Below are positions 26,250 to 34,515 of a stretch of DNA of 64,000 nt, one piece after another. The stretch's first letter is position 1. Every line of letters starts with the position of its first letter. The DNA comes from Paraglaciecola sp. L1A13 (GTDB taxonomy: Bacteria; Pseudomonadota; Gammaproteobacteria; Enterobacterales; Alteromonadaceae), in contig NZ_CP047024.1 of NCBI RefSeq assembly GCF_009796745.1, forward strand, positions 744,001-808,000, written 5' to 3'. The position numbers and the translations under genes were made by a program. The notes under the pieces were generated by a model, which saw nothing but the letters and a program-made list of their open reading frames with translations, searched no databases and had not been told where the DNA came from.

Positions 26250-26383
26250 CGTGGAAATTAGGTGGGTTGGCATCGTTTTTCAGCCACTTTCGACAAAACC
26301 TAATTACGCCTTGGCAATATTTTAAATCTCATGAGCCGGTGGCTTTACTGTGCACTTGAGCATGAAGTAATGGAAATAGAATT

Positions 26384-27460
26384 ATGAATCAAATTATTAA
26401 GTTTACTGCTAATCGTGTATGGCGAACGTATCAAGGCGGTAAGCTGCTCGATACGATTGAAGGTAAAGAGACACCTGAAGATTCGAGCTTCCCTGAAGAT
26501 TGGATTGGCTCAACAGTTCAAGCGCGTAATGTTGGTCGCGAGCATGTGACGGAAGGTTTAGCGATGGTTAAAGACGACGACGGGCAGTCAGTGCCGTTTC
26601 GTGATTTACTTAAACGTGATCAGCAGTATTTCTTGGGAAATGCTAATGGCTCGCCACGCTCGTTGGACGATATTCCGCTGGTTAAATATTTAGATAGCGC
26701 TACGCGTTTACACTTTCAAGCCCATCCTACTCGGGCTTTTGCTCAAGAGCGACTTGGGTTACCCCGGGGTAAAACCGAAGCCTATGTTATTTTGGAAACG
26801 CGAGACGACGTGAGCGACCCTTACATTTACGCTGGTTTTCAGCGTCCGCCTAGTCGTGAGCAATTAAAAGAATGGATTGAAACGCAGGATATCGAATCGA
26901 TAGAAAGTTGTTTTGACCGCATACCTGTTAAGCCTGGCGACGTGTTTCTGCTGCCAGGAGGTCGTCCACACGCTCTAGGTGAAGGCATACTCATGCTGGA
27001 AATTATGGAGCCGTCGGATTTGGCTGTGAGGTTTGAATTTGAGCGCTGCGGATATGTGATCCCCGAGCAGGCAAGATTCATGGACAGAGGGATTGAAATG
27101 GCGTTAGATGTATTTAATTTTGAGCCGATTCCTGCAGATAAAGTAGATGCTGAATTTCGTTGCCCCCCTAAAGTTCTTACTACTGATGAGCAAGGTAACT
27201 GCCTTGAAGAGCTTATCGGGGCGGACAAAACAAGCTGTTTTACGGTCAAGCGAGCTTCGGTCAATGGCAGCTTTGTGCGCAATGAAGAGGCTTTTTTCTA
27301 TGGTGTCGTGACAGAGGGTTCTGGTACGCTTCGAATTGGCGATGAAGTGACACAACTGAACCGTTGGGAGCGTTTTTTCTGTCCTGCTGGGGTTAGCAAT
27401 TTTCAGTATGAATCACAATCGGGCATGTCTATCTTAGAATGTTATCCCGGTAATACTTAA
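26384..27460 (+). CDS. Type I phosphomannose isomerase homologue
   Basis: A 358-residue cupin-fold protein. Zinc-ligand motifs of type I PMI are present: Q-x-H in HFQAHPTRAFAQE, Glu in KTEAYVILE, and His in PGGRPHALGEG, followed by EIMEPSDLAVRFE. The usual reaction is mannose-6-phosphate to fructose-6-phosphate. Its place after uxuBA and the NRAMP-like gene suggests instead an aldo/keto isomerisation of an uronic acid, for example mannuronate to fructuronate, which UxuB would then reduce. That role is inference; a plain ManA remains possible. Confidence 0.8.
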   Translation: MNQIIKFTANRVWRTYQGGKLLDTIEGKETPEDSSFPEDWIGSTVQARNVGREHVTEGLAMVKDDDGQSVPFRDLLKRDQQYFLGNANGSPRSLDDIPLVKYLDSATRLHFQAHPTRAFAQERLGLPRGKTEAYVILETRDDVSDPYIYAGFQRPPSREQLKEWIETQDIESIESCFDRIPVKPGDVFLLPGGRPHALGEGILMLEIMEPSDLAVRFEFERCGYVIPEQARFMDRGIEMALDVFNFEPIPADKVDAEFRCPPKVLTTDEQGNCLEELIGADKTSCFTVKRASVNGSFVRNEEAFFYGVVTEGSGTLRIGDEVTQLNRWERFFCPAGVSNFQYESQSGMSILECYPGNT

Positions 27461-27540
27461 TAACCTAAAATATGTGCTATGTGAAAGCGCAATAAACGAG
27501 TGAGATTGCTCGCTTATAGGTTGTTCTTGTATAAGTGTAT

Positions 27541-27575
27541 GTCAGCAGGGCTGGGTTAAATCCAACCTTACTGAC
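27541..27575. terminator. Imperfect stem-loop between convergent genes
   Basis: GTCAG...CTGAC ends with partly pairing GG/CC inner bases form a long imperfect hairpin between the isomerase and PL7 stops. There is no clear T-run on either strand, so the terminator call is weak. Confidence 0.3.
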
Positions 27576-27600
27576 AAATAAATATAATAACAGTCAGAAA

Positions 27601-28686
27601 CTAGTTGCTAGGTTTCTTGGCGGGTCCTGTGACTAAACGTGAGAAGGATACTTGTGTATAGTCGCCATTTTTCTTATCTGTTTCCCAATCGCCAATACCC
27701 AAACATGCGGGATACCACATACCCGGATCATCTTTAATACTGCATTGATCATAGGCACCAGCTTTAAAGAAATTAGCATCACCAGCATATCCATTCGGGT
27801 GATCGAGTTTATCAACTTTTCCATTTGCATCGACGTTATTAGCGAGATTGATGGCATAATTTTTTGTACCGTGACGAGCACTGGTGAACGTTAAATACAT
27901 AGTATTTTGGTAAACATTCACTTCATAGCTAAAAGTTTCGTCAAGGGCAATACCTTGCTCACCAGGGTCAGCTGATTCATCCCATGGCGTTCCCCATACT
28001 GAGTAGCTAATGTCTTGTCTATCCGGATTCTCCTTCGCGAGATTTCGTTCGTAGTTCCAAAATACTGAACCGTATTCATGGTCTGGCCATTTTTTGAAAT
28101 AGATTTTTAAGGGCTCATTGCCATAACCGTAACCTTCGCCTTCGGCAACCAAGGTTTTATCTTTTGTGGCATGAATTTGACCGACTACCACTGAATAAGC
28201 AGGGGGTTTATTGGGATAAGTAGCACGTTTAGCCACGTGGTTAACATGCAGAGTGGCTTGTAGATTGCCACCTGTCTGCCCGTATTGGTCAGCACGTTTA
28301 TTGGCTGCTAATGAGAAGTTATTCGCAAAACCATCACCTCTACTATTTATGTCACCTACGACTTGGTGTAATTCACTACGGGTATTAGATGAGTTGGGGG
28401 TAGTGAACGCTTTATTAGGTGTAGCAAACACCATATTACCTTGCGCATCTAAATAGAAATAATCAGGGTGTTGATAAGTTTGTATTTGCTTAACACTGAT
28501 ACCATCGACTTTACCATCATTGTTGCTGTCGGTAGGGATGGTCATTTTCCAATGGGTTAAATCAAATTTATCTGCTGGCACCATAGGTTGTTTTTCATTG
28601 GTATTATCAGTTGCATTACATCCTGATAAGGCAAAAACGCATATTGCAATGGCACTGCAAGGGAATAGTATTTTTTTTAAATTCAT
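27601..28686 (-). CDS. PL7 family alginate lyase, lipoprotein (QIH type)
   Basis: A 361-residue protein with a lipoprotein signal (ALSGC, Cys23). The three PL7 beta-jelly-roll motifs are intact: RSELH (103-107), QIH (170-172) and FFKAGAYDQC near the C-terminus. These carry the catalytic Arg, His and Tyr. In PL7, QIH is generally linked to guluronate-containing blocks. It is probably anchored to the outer membrane, cutting polymer into oligomers. It is the last gene of a minus-strand cluster. A paralogue with QVH is at 34516. Confidence 0.93.
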   Translation of the reverse strand: MNLKKILFPCSAIAICVFALSGCNATDNTNEKQPMVPADKFDLTHWKMTIPTDSNNDGKVDGISVKQIQTYQHPDYFYLDAQGNMVFATPNKAFTTPNSSNTRSELHQVVGDINSRGDGFANNFSLAANKRADQYGQTGGNLQATLHVNHVAKRATYPNKPPAYSVVVGQIHATKDKTLVAEGEGYGYGNEPLKIYFKKWPDHEYGSVFWNYERNLAKENPDRQDISYSVWGTPWDESADPGEQGIALDETFSYEVNVYQNTMYLTFTSARHGTKNYAINLANNVDANGKVDKLDHPNGYAGDANFFKAGAYDQCSIKDDPGMWYPACLGIGDWETDKKNGDYTQVSFSRLVTGPAKKPSN

Positions 28687-28784
28687 TATTTATACTCCAT
28701 TAATGATGATAAAAGGTGTCGAATATGTAGTGGCTAAAAGATAAAACCTGCTCAATAAAATTGGGCGTAATAGTCTTTCATACC

Positions 28785-29282
28785 TTAGGCTTTGTTAGGT
28801 GGTTGCAAGCGCTGAACGATTGCGCCAACTATTTCCTCTGGTGGCGGTTTTATATCAACCACCCAGTCATCCTCACGTAGCTCCAACGTACTAAGTTGTG
28901 ACTCCAATAATCGCGGCTCGAAAAAGTGCCCTTTACGAGATGCTAATCGCTCGGTAAGTAACGCTTTTGAACCGTTAAGAATGATCCATTCAATATTGTT
29001 TGCACATTTTGACGCCAACGTAGCGCGATATGCCTCTTTTAAAGCCGAACAGGCCAGTATCGCCCCACCTTGGCTTTCCCATGAAGCTAGTTGGGTTGAA
29101 AGCGTCTCGAGCCACGGCTGGCGATCTTCGTCATTCAATGGCACACCGCTTGTCATTTTTTGAACATTGGATTGGGGATGAAAATCATCGGCATCATAAA
29201 AAGGCAATGCCAGTTTTTCTGCCAGCAACGTACCAATTGTTGACTTTCCTGTTCCTGATACTCCGCATACAATTACAATCAT
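28785..29282 (-). CDS. Gluconokinase family P-loop kinase
   Basis: A 165-residue protein of GntK length. The Walker A motif GVSGTGKST covers residues 7-15, and YDADDFHP and the C-terminal ELREDDWVVDI are typical of GntK/IdnK. These enzymes phosphorylate D-gluconate. It is 12 bp from the NRAMP-like gene and inside the alginate cluster, so it may phosphorylate a sugar acid brought in by that transporter. Gluconate is the family substrate; another aldonate is possible. Confidence 0.85.
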   Translation of the reverse strand: MIVIVCGVSGTGKSTIGTLLAEKLALPFYDADDFHPQSNVQKMTSGVPLNDEDRQPWLETLSTQLASWESQGGAILACSALKEAYRATLASKCANNIEWIILNGSKALLTERLASRKGHFFEPRLLESQLSTLELREDDWVVDIKPPPEEIVGAIVQRLQPPNKA

Positions 29283-29294
29283 TTTGTATCCTTA

Positions 29295-30533
29295 TTACTC
29301 TAGTAGACCAAGAATACCGTTAAACGAAATCAAAATAGAAAACATAAACGCTAAACCTAATACAATATTGAGTAGATAACCTGCGGCATATTCGGCCATC
29401 AGTTTCTTTTTATTGACCATTAGAATTATCCCCAAAATAACTAACGGCAAAACAAATACATTAAAGACTTGGGTTAATAACTGTCCTTTAACGGGGTTAA
29501 AACCAAATACCGGAATAGTTAGAGCAAATAACGCTGCTATACCTGTGATGATACGAAACTGTTTAGATTGGGTATCCAATTTGCCCGAGCGGTAATCCTC
29601 TATTAACAGCGGGGCTATTAACATACACGGGAACACGGAAGACAAACCAGCGGCAAGCGTACCGAAAAAGAATACCGTTAGTGCACCTTTACCGGCTATG
29701 GGTTCAAGGGCATTGACCATATCTAATACGTCAGTAACTGGTTTTCCTTCATGAAACAAAGCACCTGCGGCTACAGCCATAACAGAACCACTAATAACAA
29801 ACACCAGCACAGCGGCAACAATCGCATCTTTCTTTTGTTGCGCTCTGTCAGCAATGCCCCAGCCCTTGCCTTGAATAAACAAAGGTCTAGACAGAAAAGT
29901 AGCTGAGGCCATGGTTGTGCCAACAAAAGCTGCTACCATCATTTTACCACCCACTACATCGGGTATAACGGGTATAAGTCCGCGCATGACTTCAACGGGC
30001 ATTGGGTGCACAACAAACAGTGACATTATGAAGGATAGCCCCATGCAGGACACAAAGATCACGAGAATTTTTTCAAATAATGAGTACTTTCCGATTAGCA
30101 ATATTGCGTACATGATGCTGATCACTAGCACGGCTATTGTTACTACCACACCATATTTATGTGGGATCACAGCAGGGAAGTACATGGCGATCATTTCAAA
30201 TAAAATATTGGAGGAAATCCCTAGTATGCCAGTCAGTGAATTCCATTGGCCGAAGGACACACCTATGATGATAAGGATAGCAATCACCTTACCGAATTTA
30301 AGATGTTTTTTAAAACTATAAAGCGCTGTTTCTCCCGTAACTAACGCAAAATTACCATAGGCGTAAATAAGGACCCCCGAAAACAAGCAGCTTAATAGCA
30401 AAACCCACAACAACTGCATGCCAAAGGTGCTACCTGCGACAATCATGGCCGTCACACTGCCAGTGCCTATGGTGTAGCCAATGGCTAAAAACGCTGGACC
30501 AAAACTCAAAATAGCTCTAATTAATGCTGACAC
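29295..30533 (-). CDS. NRAMP-fold transporter lacking the metal-binding motifs (second copy)
   Basis: A 412-residue membrane protein paralogous to that at 25008, with the same start layout (GYTIGTGSVTAM). GTGS at residues 23-26 replaces DPGN, and TM6 reads GTTMASATFLSRP, so Pro-His of MPH is lost. About 11 hydrophobic segments are present. The gene is coupled to the gluconokinase-type kinase downstream (12 bp) and follows the mutarotase-type gene (100 bp). A solute other than a divalent metal, such as a sugar acid, is inferred. Confidence 0.8.
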   Translation of the reverse strand: MSALIRAILSFGPAFLAIGYTIGTGSVTAMIVAGSTFGMQLLWVLLLSCLFSGVLIYAYGNFALVTGETALYSFKKHLKFGKVIAILIIIGVSFGQWNSLTGILGISSNILFEMIAMYFPAVIPHKYGVVVTIAVLVISIMYAILLIGKYSLFEKILVIFVSCMGLSFIMSLFVVHPMPVEVMRGLIPVIPDVVGGKMMVAAFVGTTMASATFLSRPLFIQGKGWGIADRAQQKKDAIVAAVLVFVISGSVMAVAAGALFHEGKPVTDVLDMVNALEPIAGKGALTVFFFGTLAAGLSSVFPCMLIAPLLIEDYRSGKLDTQSKQFRIITGIAALFALTIPVFGFNPVKGQLLTQVFNVFVLPLVILGIILMVNKKKLMAEYAAGYLLNIVLGLAFMFSILISFNGILGLLE

Positions 30534-30633
30534 TATTATTCCCCAAAAATGAACTGATATATTATTAGTTGCAGGCTTTTATAGCCTGTTATACGTGTTT
30601 CCATCGTGCTTGGCAGTCATTTAAGCCTAACGA

Positions 30634-31068
30634 TTAAAAGCCACTTTCTTCTGCCATTTTTACCACCCCGACAGTGAGGATAATATTGGCAAAGCGGCGC
30701 TGTTCACCCGTTTGTATAATCAAAGTCGTAGCTGGCTCTCGAATTTTGTCGTAGAACGCCCAGCGCTCCATCGCTTCCCACGTAACATCCCCGAGTATGG
30801 CTTTGTAGGCGTCGTGAATTTCCGCATTCGCTTCAACGGGCTTCTCCATCACAATTGCGCCTTGAACCGGACAAACTTCAAGTATGCCATCGAGCACTGT
30901 TAAAGCATCTAACAAACCGGGACGAAAGTTAAGGTGCACCGTCGTTGAGTTCGGACCTGTCATAGCACCTACCGGCAAGTTGCCGTCTGCAATGACAACT
31001 TGGGCAAAATGCCCAGAGCGGGCGAGGGCTTCCATAATGGTCGGGTGAATTACCGCTGTTTTAAGCAT
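30634..31068 (-). CDS. RbsD/FucU-type sugar mutarotase
   Basis: The start is set at 31068 (MLKTAVIHPTIMEALARSGH); the frame begins earlier, but the extra 17 residues are not family-like. The 144-residue protein has the N-terminal HP-x-I-x-x-x-L-A-x-x-GH motif with the conserved His and the ADGNLP block of the RbsD/FucU family. Members interconvert anomers or ring forms of ribose or fucose. In this locus it could speed ring/chain or anomer conversion of a uronate or keto-deoxy acid; that is inference. Confidence 0.85.
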   Translation of the reverse strand: MLKTAVIHPTIMEALARSGHFAQVVIADGNLPVGAMTGPNSTTVHLNFRPGLLDALTVLDGILEVCPVQGAIVMEKPVEANAEIHDAYKAILGDVTWEAMERWAFYDKIREPATTLIIQTGEQRRFANIILTVGVVKMAEESGF

Positions 31069-31143
31069 AAAATTATCTTTTTTAAATGGCTGAATAGAAA
31101 GTAGCGCCAACGCGCGCAAGATTGTTTATGATTTAATAAACAA

Positions 31144-31905
31144 CTACATGTTGTATACGCCGCCATTTATATCGAGCGTAGCGCCGCTGATAAAGCCGTC
31201 AAATTCAGATGCCAAATAGACCACCGCTCGTGCTACATCATCCGCGTTGCCTGCTCGTGCAATAGGAATACCTGCAATTGTTTGGTCCGCAGAGGCTTTA
31301 GTTGTGTGAGTATTATGAAACGAGGTGCCTAGAATAAGCCCTGGTGCGACAGCGTTGACCCGAGTACCTTGTGGTCCTAGTTCAGCAGATAGCGCACGCG
31401 TTAGCGTGAGAATGGCGCCTTTGCTAGTGGAATAGGCTAATGACCCTGGGTGACCGCCTTTACGACCAGCGAGTGATGCTAGATTCACAATGCTGCTGCT
31501 TTCATGTTTGCCTAAATAAGGTGCTGCGGCACGTGTCACAAACATCATAGAGGTAAGGTTAATGTCCATGACCTTGTGCCAGAACTGGGCATCCATTTCG
31601 TTAAGTAATCGTCTTGCGACAAGTGAGCCTGCGTTGTTGATCAGTATGTGCAAACTTCCAAGGGCATCTACGGTTTGTTCGACCATCGCATTTGCTTCAG
31701 TCTCGTTGGTTAAGTCAGCACTTATCGCGACCGCTTTTTGGCCTTTGCTGACTGCGTATTCGACCAATTCGTTCGCTGTGTCGGCACTTGAGAAATAGTG
31801 GATAGCAACGTTAGCGCCGCTATCAATTAAATGTTTGGTAATTGCTTCGCCAATGCCTTGGGCGCCTGCGGTGATAAGCACGTTTTTGCCGGTTAACTTT
31901 GTCAT
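31144..31905 (-). CDS. SDR oxidoreductase, probable DEH reductase
   Basis: A 253-residue classical SDR. TAGAQGIG is the nucleotide-binding motif. NNAG follows, then Ser with the catalytic Tyr-x-x-x-Lys in LAYSTSKGA and a C-terminal DINGGVYNM. In alginate-degrading bacteria the unsaturated monomer rearranges to DEH, and an SDR (A1-R in Sphingomonas A1 is the model) reduces it to KDG with NADPH or NADH. Its place between PL6, mutarotase-type and PL7 genes fits that role. Other sugar dehydrogenases share this pattern, so the substrate is inferred from neighbours. Confidence 0.82.
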   Translation of the reverse strand: MTKLTGKNVLITAGAQGIGEAITKHLIDSGANVAIHYFSSADTANELVEYAVSKGQKAVAISADLTNETEANAMVEQTVDALGSLHILINNAGSLVARRLLNEMDAQFWHKVMDINLTSMMFVTRAAAPYLGKHESSSIVNLASLAGRKGGHPGSLAYSTSKGAILTLTRALSAELGPQGTRVNAVAPGLILGTSFHNTHTTKASADQTIAGIPIARAGNADDVARAVVYLASEFDGFISGATLDINGGVYNM

Positions 31906-32006
31906 TTTCGTTGTTCCTAAATCTTATAAGTCGATAATCATAATGGGGTGCCCATAGCAGACATTTTATCGCTGGGCCCCTGGATTTATAATGGGTTCGT
32001 TGTACT

Positions 32007-32018
32007 TGAATCGATTAT
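32007..32018 (-). promoter_or_regulatory. Weak LacI-type operator candidate upstream of the SDR gene
   Basis: TGAATCGATTAT shares the palindromic core AATCGATT with the tandem operators at 11836-11860 and matches 9 of 12 bases. It lies about 100 bp upstream of the SDR start, in the gap after the PL6 gene. One degenerate copy is weak support. Confidence 0.25.
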
Positions 32019-32085
32019 TCCCAGCGACTCTTTTTGTTAAGAAACCGGGAAGCATGGGAAAATCCATCAAGTGCTAAATGACAGG

Positions 32086-34326
32086 CTAATCGTAAGTCAC
32101 ATCTGAGGTTTTATATTCGCCATTGTTTGCGCGGATCTTACCAGTGTCTTTCATCTCAACATTCTCAATAACAGTGATAGGTTCGCCATTGGTTAAGAAA
32201 AGCTCAAGTGGAGCACTGTTATTCCAAGTCGTATTTGAAATATTCAACTTTTGAACCCCATGAAAATACATGGATGCACCAGATCTATGGGTTGGTCCTT
32301 TGCCTACGTTAGTCAAAGTATTATCTGTTACGGTGACTACCGGACCAAAGGTGCTTTCATCTGTTCCGCCTCTATATACTGTTGCGACTTCTTCTTTAAT
32401 GTCAGTAAAGGTATTGCCAGAAATAACGAGGTTTTCAACGCTATATACACCTAGGTCATCTACTTCTCTGTTTAATTGCAGAATAGCGCCAGTAATATTG
32501 CTAAATTCTGAATCTATAATTTCAATGCTATCGGCAAAAGTTCCTGCATTAGCCTTAAAGAAATAAAAGTAACCATTCACATCAAGGTCTGTCACTTTAA
32601 CGTTGCGTACCGATAAGGTGTAGTTGATGTTCATTGAGTTGCTGCTCGTACTAATGATGGTGTTGCCTTTGTAATCGGGCGATTGTGCACCGTCGAACCA
32701 AAGGTTCTCTACTTCTAATGCACCACCATTTTCTATGTTGATAAAGTTAGGCTTTTGCGAGCGGATGACTGGCTTTTTACCCTTTTGTGCCATGATGGTG
32801 ATGGGGTGGTGCACTTCCGCGAACTTAGTCAGTAGATATTCGCCACCATTTTCAAGTACTAAAATGTCACCAGATTTACTGCCTTCCAAAGCGGTCAGCA
32901 GGGTGTTAGTGCCAGGTTTTACAGCAATTTTTTCGCCACTTTTAAAGACAACATCAATCTCATTCTTGGGATAAAAGCTTGCGCCTACCTCTGTTTTGGT
33001 AACCGGTAATTTAACTTCACCAAAACCGATTTTTTCCAACAACGCTTTATCAGGCGCCTTTAAGCCATACTTATTCGTGGTCACAGAGTAGGGTGTACTG
33101 GCGAAGCCCGATTTAATCGGTGTGCTGGCTTCTTCGTTTAAATAGTTTGCTTCGAATTTGATACCAGACATATCGTCATACAGTGTAAATGGCGTTAAAT
33201 TGGTCTTGCCTAAGATGATGTTTCCAGTGAATTCTGACGTAGTTGGTGGCGCGGAACGTTCTTCATCTGCGCCAGCGCCAAGTTCGATGTGATCGCTGTC
33301 AATTACAATGTTGTTGTTCATGGCTGAGTCGATAACAGGATCGTAGCGATTGGGGGTCGAGTTAGGAACTCCGTTCATAATAACCAGAGCACCTCGTAAT
33401 CTTTGGCCTGTCAGCCCGTACATATAGTTATTACTGACCGACTGACTTTCGTTAATGATCCGAATACCGCCAGTATTAGGCTTACGATTACCCAGAAAGT
33501 AGTTTCCTTCCACTGTGGTAAAGTGACCATGGCGCATCGTCAGTGTGCCCTGAGTTTCGAAAAACACATTGTTAATTAAAGAGTTGCCGCTCGACTTGTT
33601 TGAAATGATTTCATGTTCGCCGTTGGTGCGGTCAAAATAGTTATACTGGGCGGTGGTGTTCGAATACTCTCGAGAAAAATGACTGGTGCCGATGCGAAGC
33701 GTCTCGCCGCCATTGGCGCCAAGTACTTGTCTAGGCCCAAAGTAATTATATTCAATAAGGTGATTATTCTTACGACTACCTTCAGAATTCATTCGTACCG
33801 CTAAGGTTACGCCACGATTTCTTTTGTTGACTAGGGAGTTATGGTCAAAGCGATTGTTTTTACCGTACATAGCAACCCACAGGTCAGACATTTGGCGATC
33901 AGTGGTACTGAAGTTATCGATAACAACATTCGTCACTCGAGAGTGGTTAGCCAAGTCTTCGTCGGATGTTCTAAAAGAAATCACTTCGCCAGTTGGCGTA
34001 TATCCATCTTTAAACACTAGGCCTGAAATAACCAGATATTCGCCAGAAAATGCCAAATTGGACTTCCCTGTGATAATGACCTTACCCGGGGTTTGTGCTT
34101 TTAGTTCGATGAGTTTTTTTGGTAAGCCTTTCGCTTGAAAAACTAACTCTACGTCTTTCCACGTTCCGTTTGCCAGAACAACTTCATCCCCAGGTTTCAC
34201 TGATGCTACGGCTTCATTGAACTGCTTGATATTTTTGACAAGCACCGCGTTACTCACTTGCGAAAAAGATACGAGCGTAAGTAGTAATACGAAGGGAAAG
34301 AAGGGTATTTTAGATACTTTTGACAT
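32086..34326 (-). CDS. PL6 family alginate lyase, exported
   Basis: A 746-residue protein with a Sec signal peptide (cleavage near SNA-V, residue 27). The N-terminal half is a chondroitinase-B-like beta-helix. A second beta-helix of about 300 residues follows, as in the two-domain AlyGC of Glaciecola. Candidate catalytic residues are Lys244 (ISNKSSG) and Arg265 (LTMRHGH), with Glu208 and Glu237/239 as calcium-site residues. The 21-residue Lys-Arg spacing equals that reported for AlyGC (Lys220/Arg241). It most likely degrades alginate, with guluronate preference. It lacks a lipobox. The C-terminal third is paralogous to the fragment at the left edge of the window. Confidence 0.94.
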   Translation of the reverse strand: MSKVSKIPFFPFVLLLTLVSFSQVSNAVLVKNIKQFNEAVASVKPGDEVVLANGTWKDVELVFQAKGLPKKLIELKAQTPGKVIITGKSNLAFSGEYLVISGLVFKDGYTPTGEVISFRTSDEDLANHSRVTNVVIDNFSTTDRQMSDLWVAMYGKNNRFDHNSLVNKRNRGVTLAVRMNSEGSRKNNHLIEYNYFGPRQVLGANGGETLRIGTSHFSREYSNTTAQYNYFDRTNGEHEIISNKSSGNSLINNVFFETQGTLTMRHGHFTTVEGNYFLGNRKPNTGGIRIINESQSVSNNYMYGLTGQRLRGALVIMNGVPNSTPNRYDPVIDSAMNNNIVIDSDHIELGAGADEERSAPPTTSEFTGNIILGKTNLTPFTLYDDMSGIKFEANYLNEEASTPIKSGFASTPYSVTTNKYGLKAPDKALLEKIGFGEVKLPVTKTEVGASFYPKNEIDVVFKSGEKIAVKPGTNTLLTALEGSKSGDILVLENGGEYLLTKFAEVHHPITIMAQKGKKPVIRSQKPNFINIENGGALEVENLWFDGAQSPDYKGNTIISTSSNSMNINYTLSVRNVKVTDLDVNGYFYFFKANAGTFADSIEIIDSEFSNITGAILQLNREVDDLGVYSVENLVISGNTFTDIKEEVATVYRGGTDESTFGPVVTVTDNTLTNVGKGPTHRSGASMYFHGVQKLNISNTTWNNSAPLELFLTNGEPITVIENVEMKDTGKIRANNGEYKTSDVTYD

Positions 34327-34515
34327 GTATGATGTACTCCTGATTTTAATTTTTGGGTACTAAAAACGAATTAATTTGCTCGCTGGCAATGGCTCTTTTT
34401 TCGTTTTAATAAACACTGATGATCTGACTAAAGACTCCCAATTATCCGCATTATCAATACAAAGCGGACAATTGAGTCTTGATCTCTATCGCTTAGTGCC
34501 AAGCCTTATACCAAT

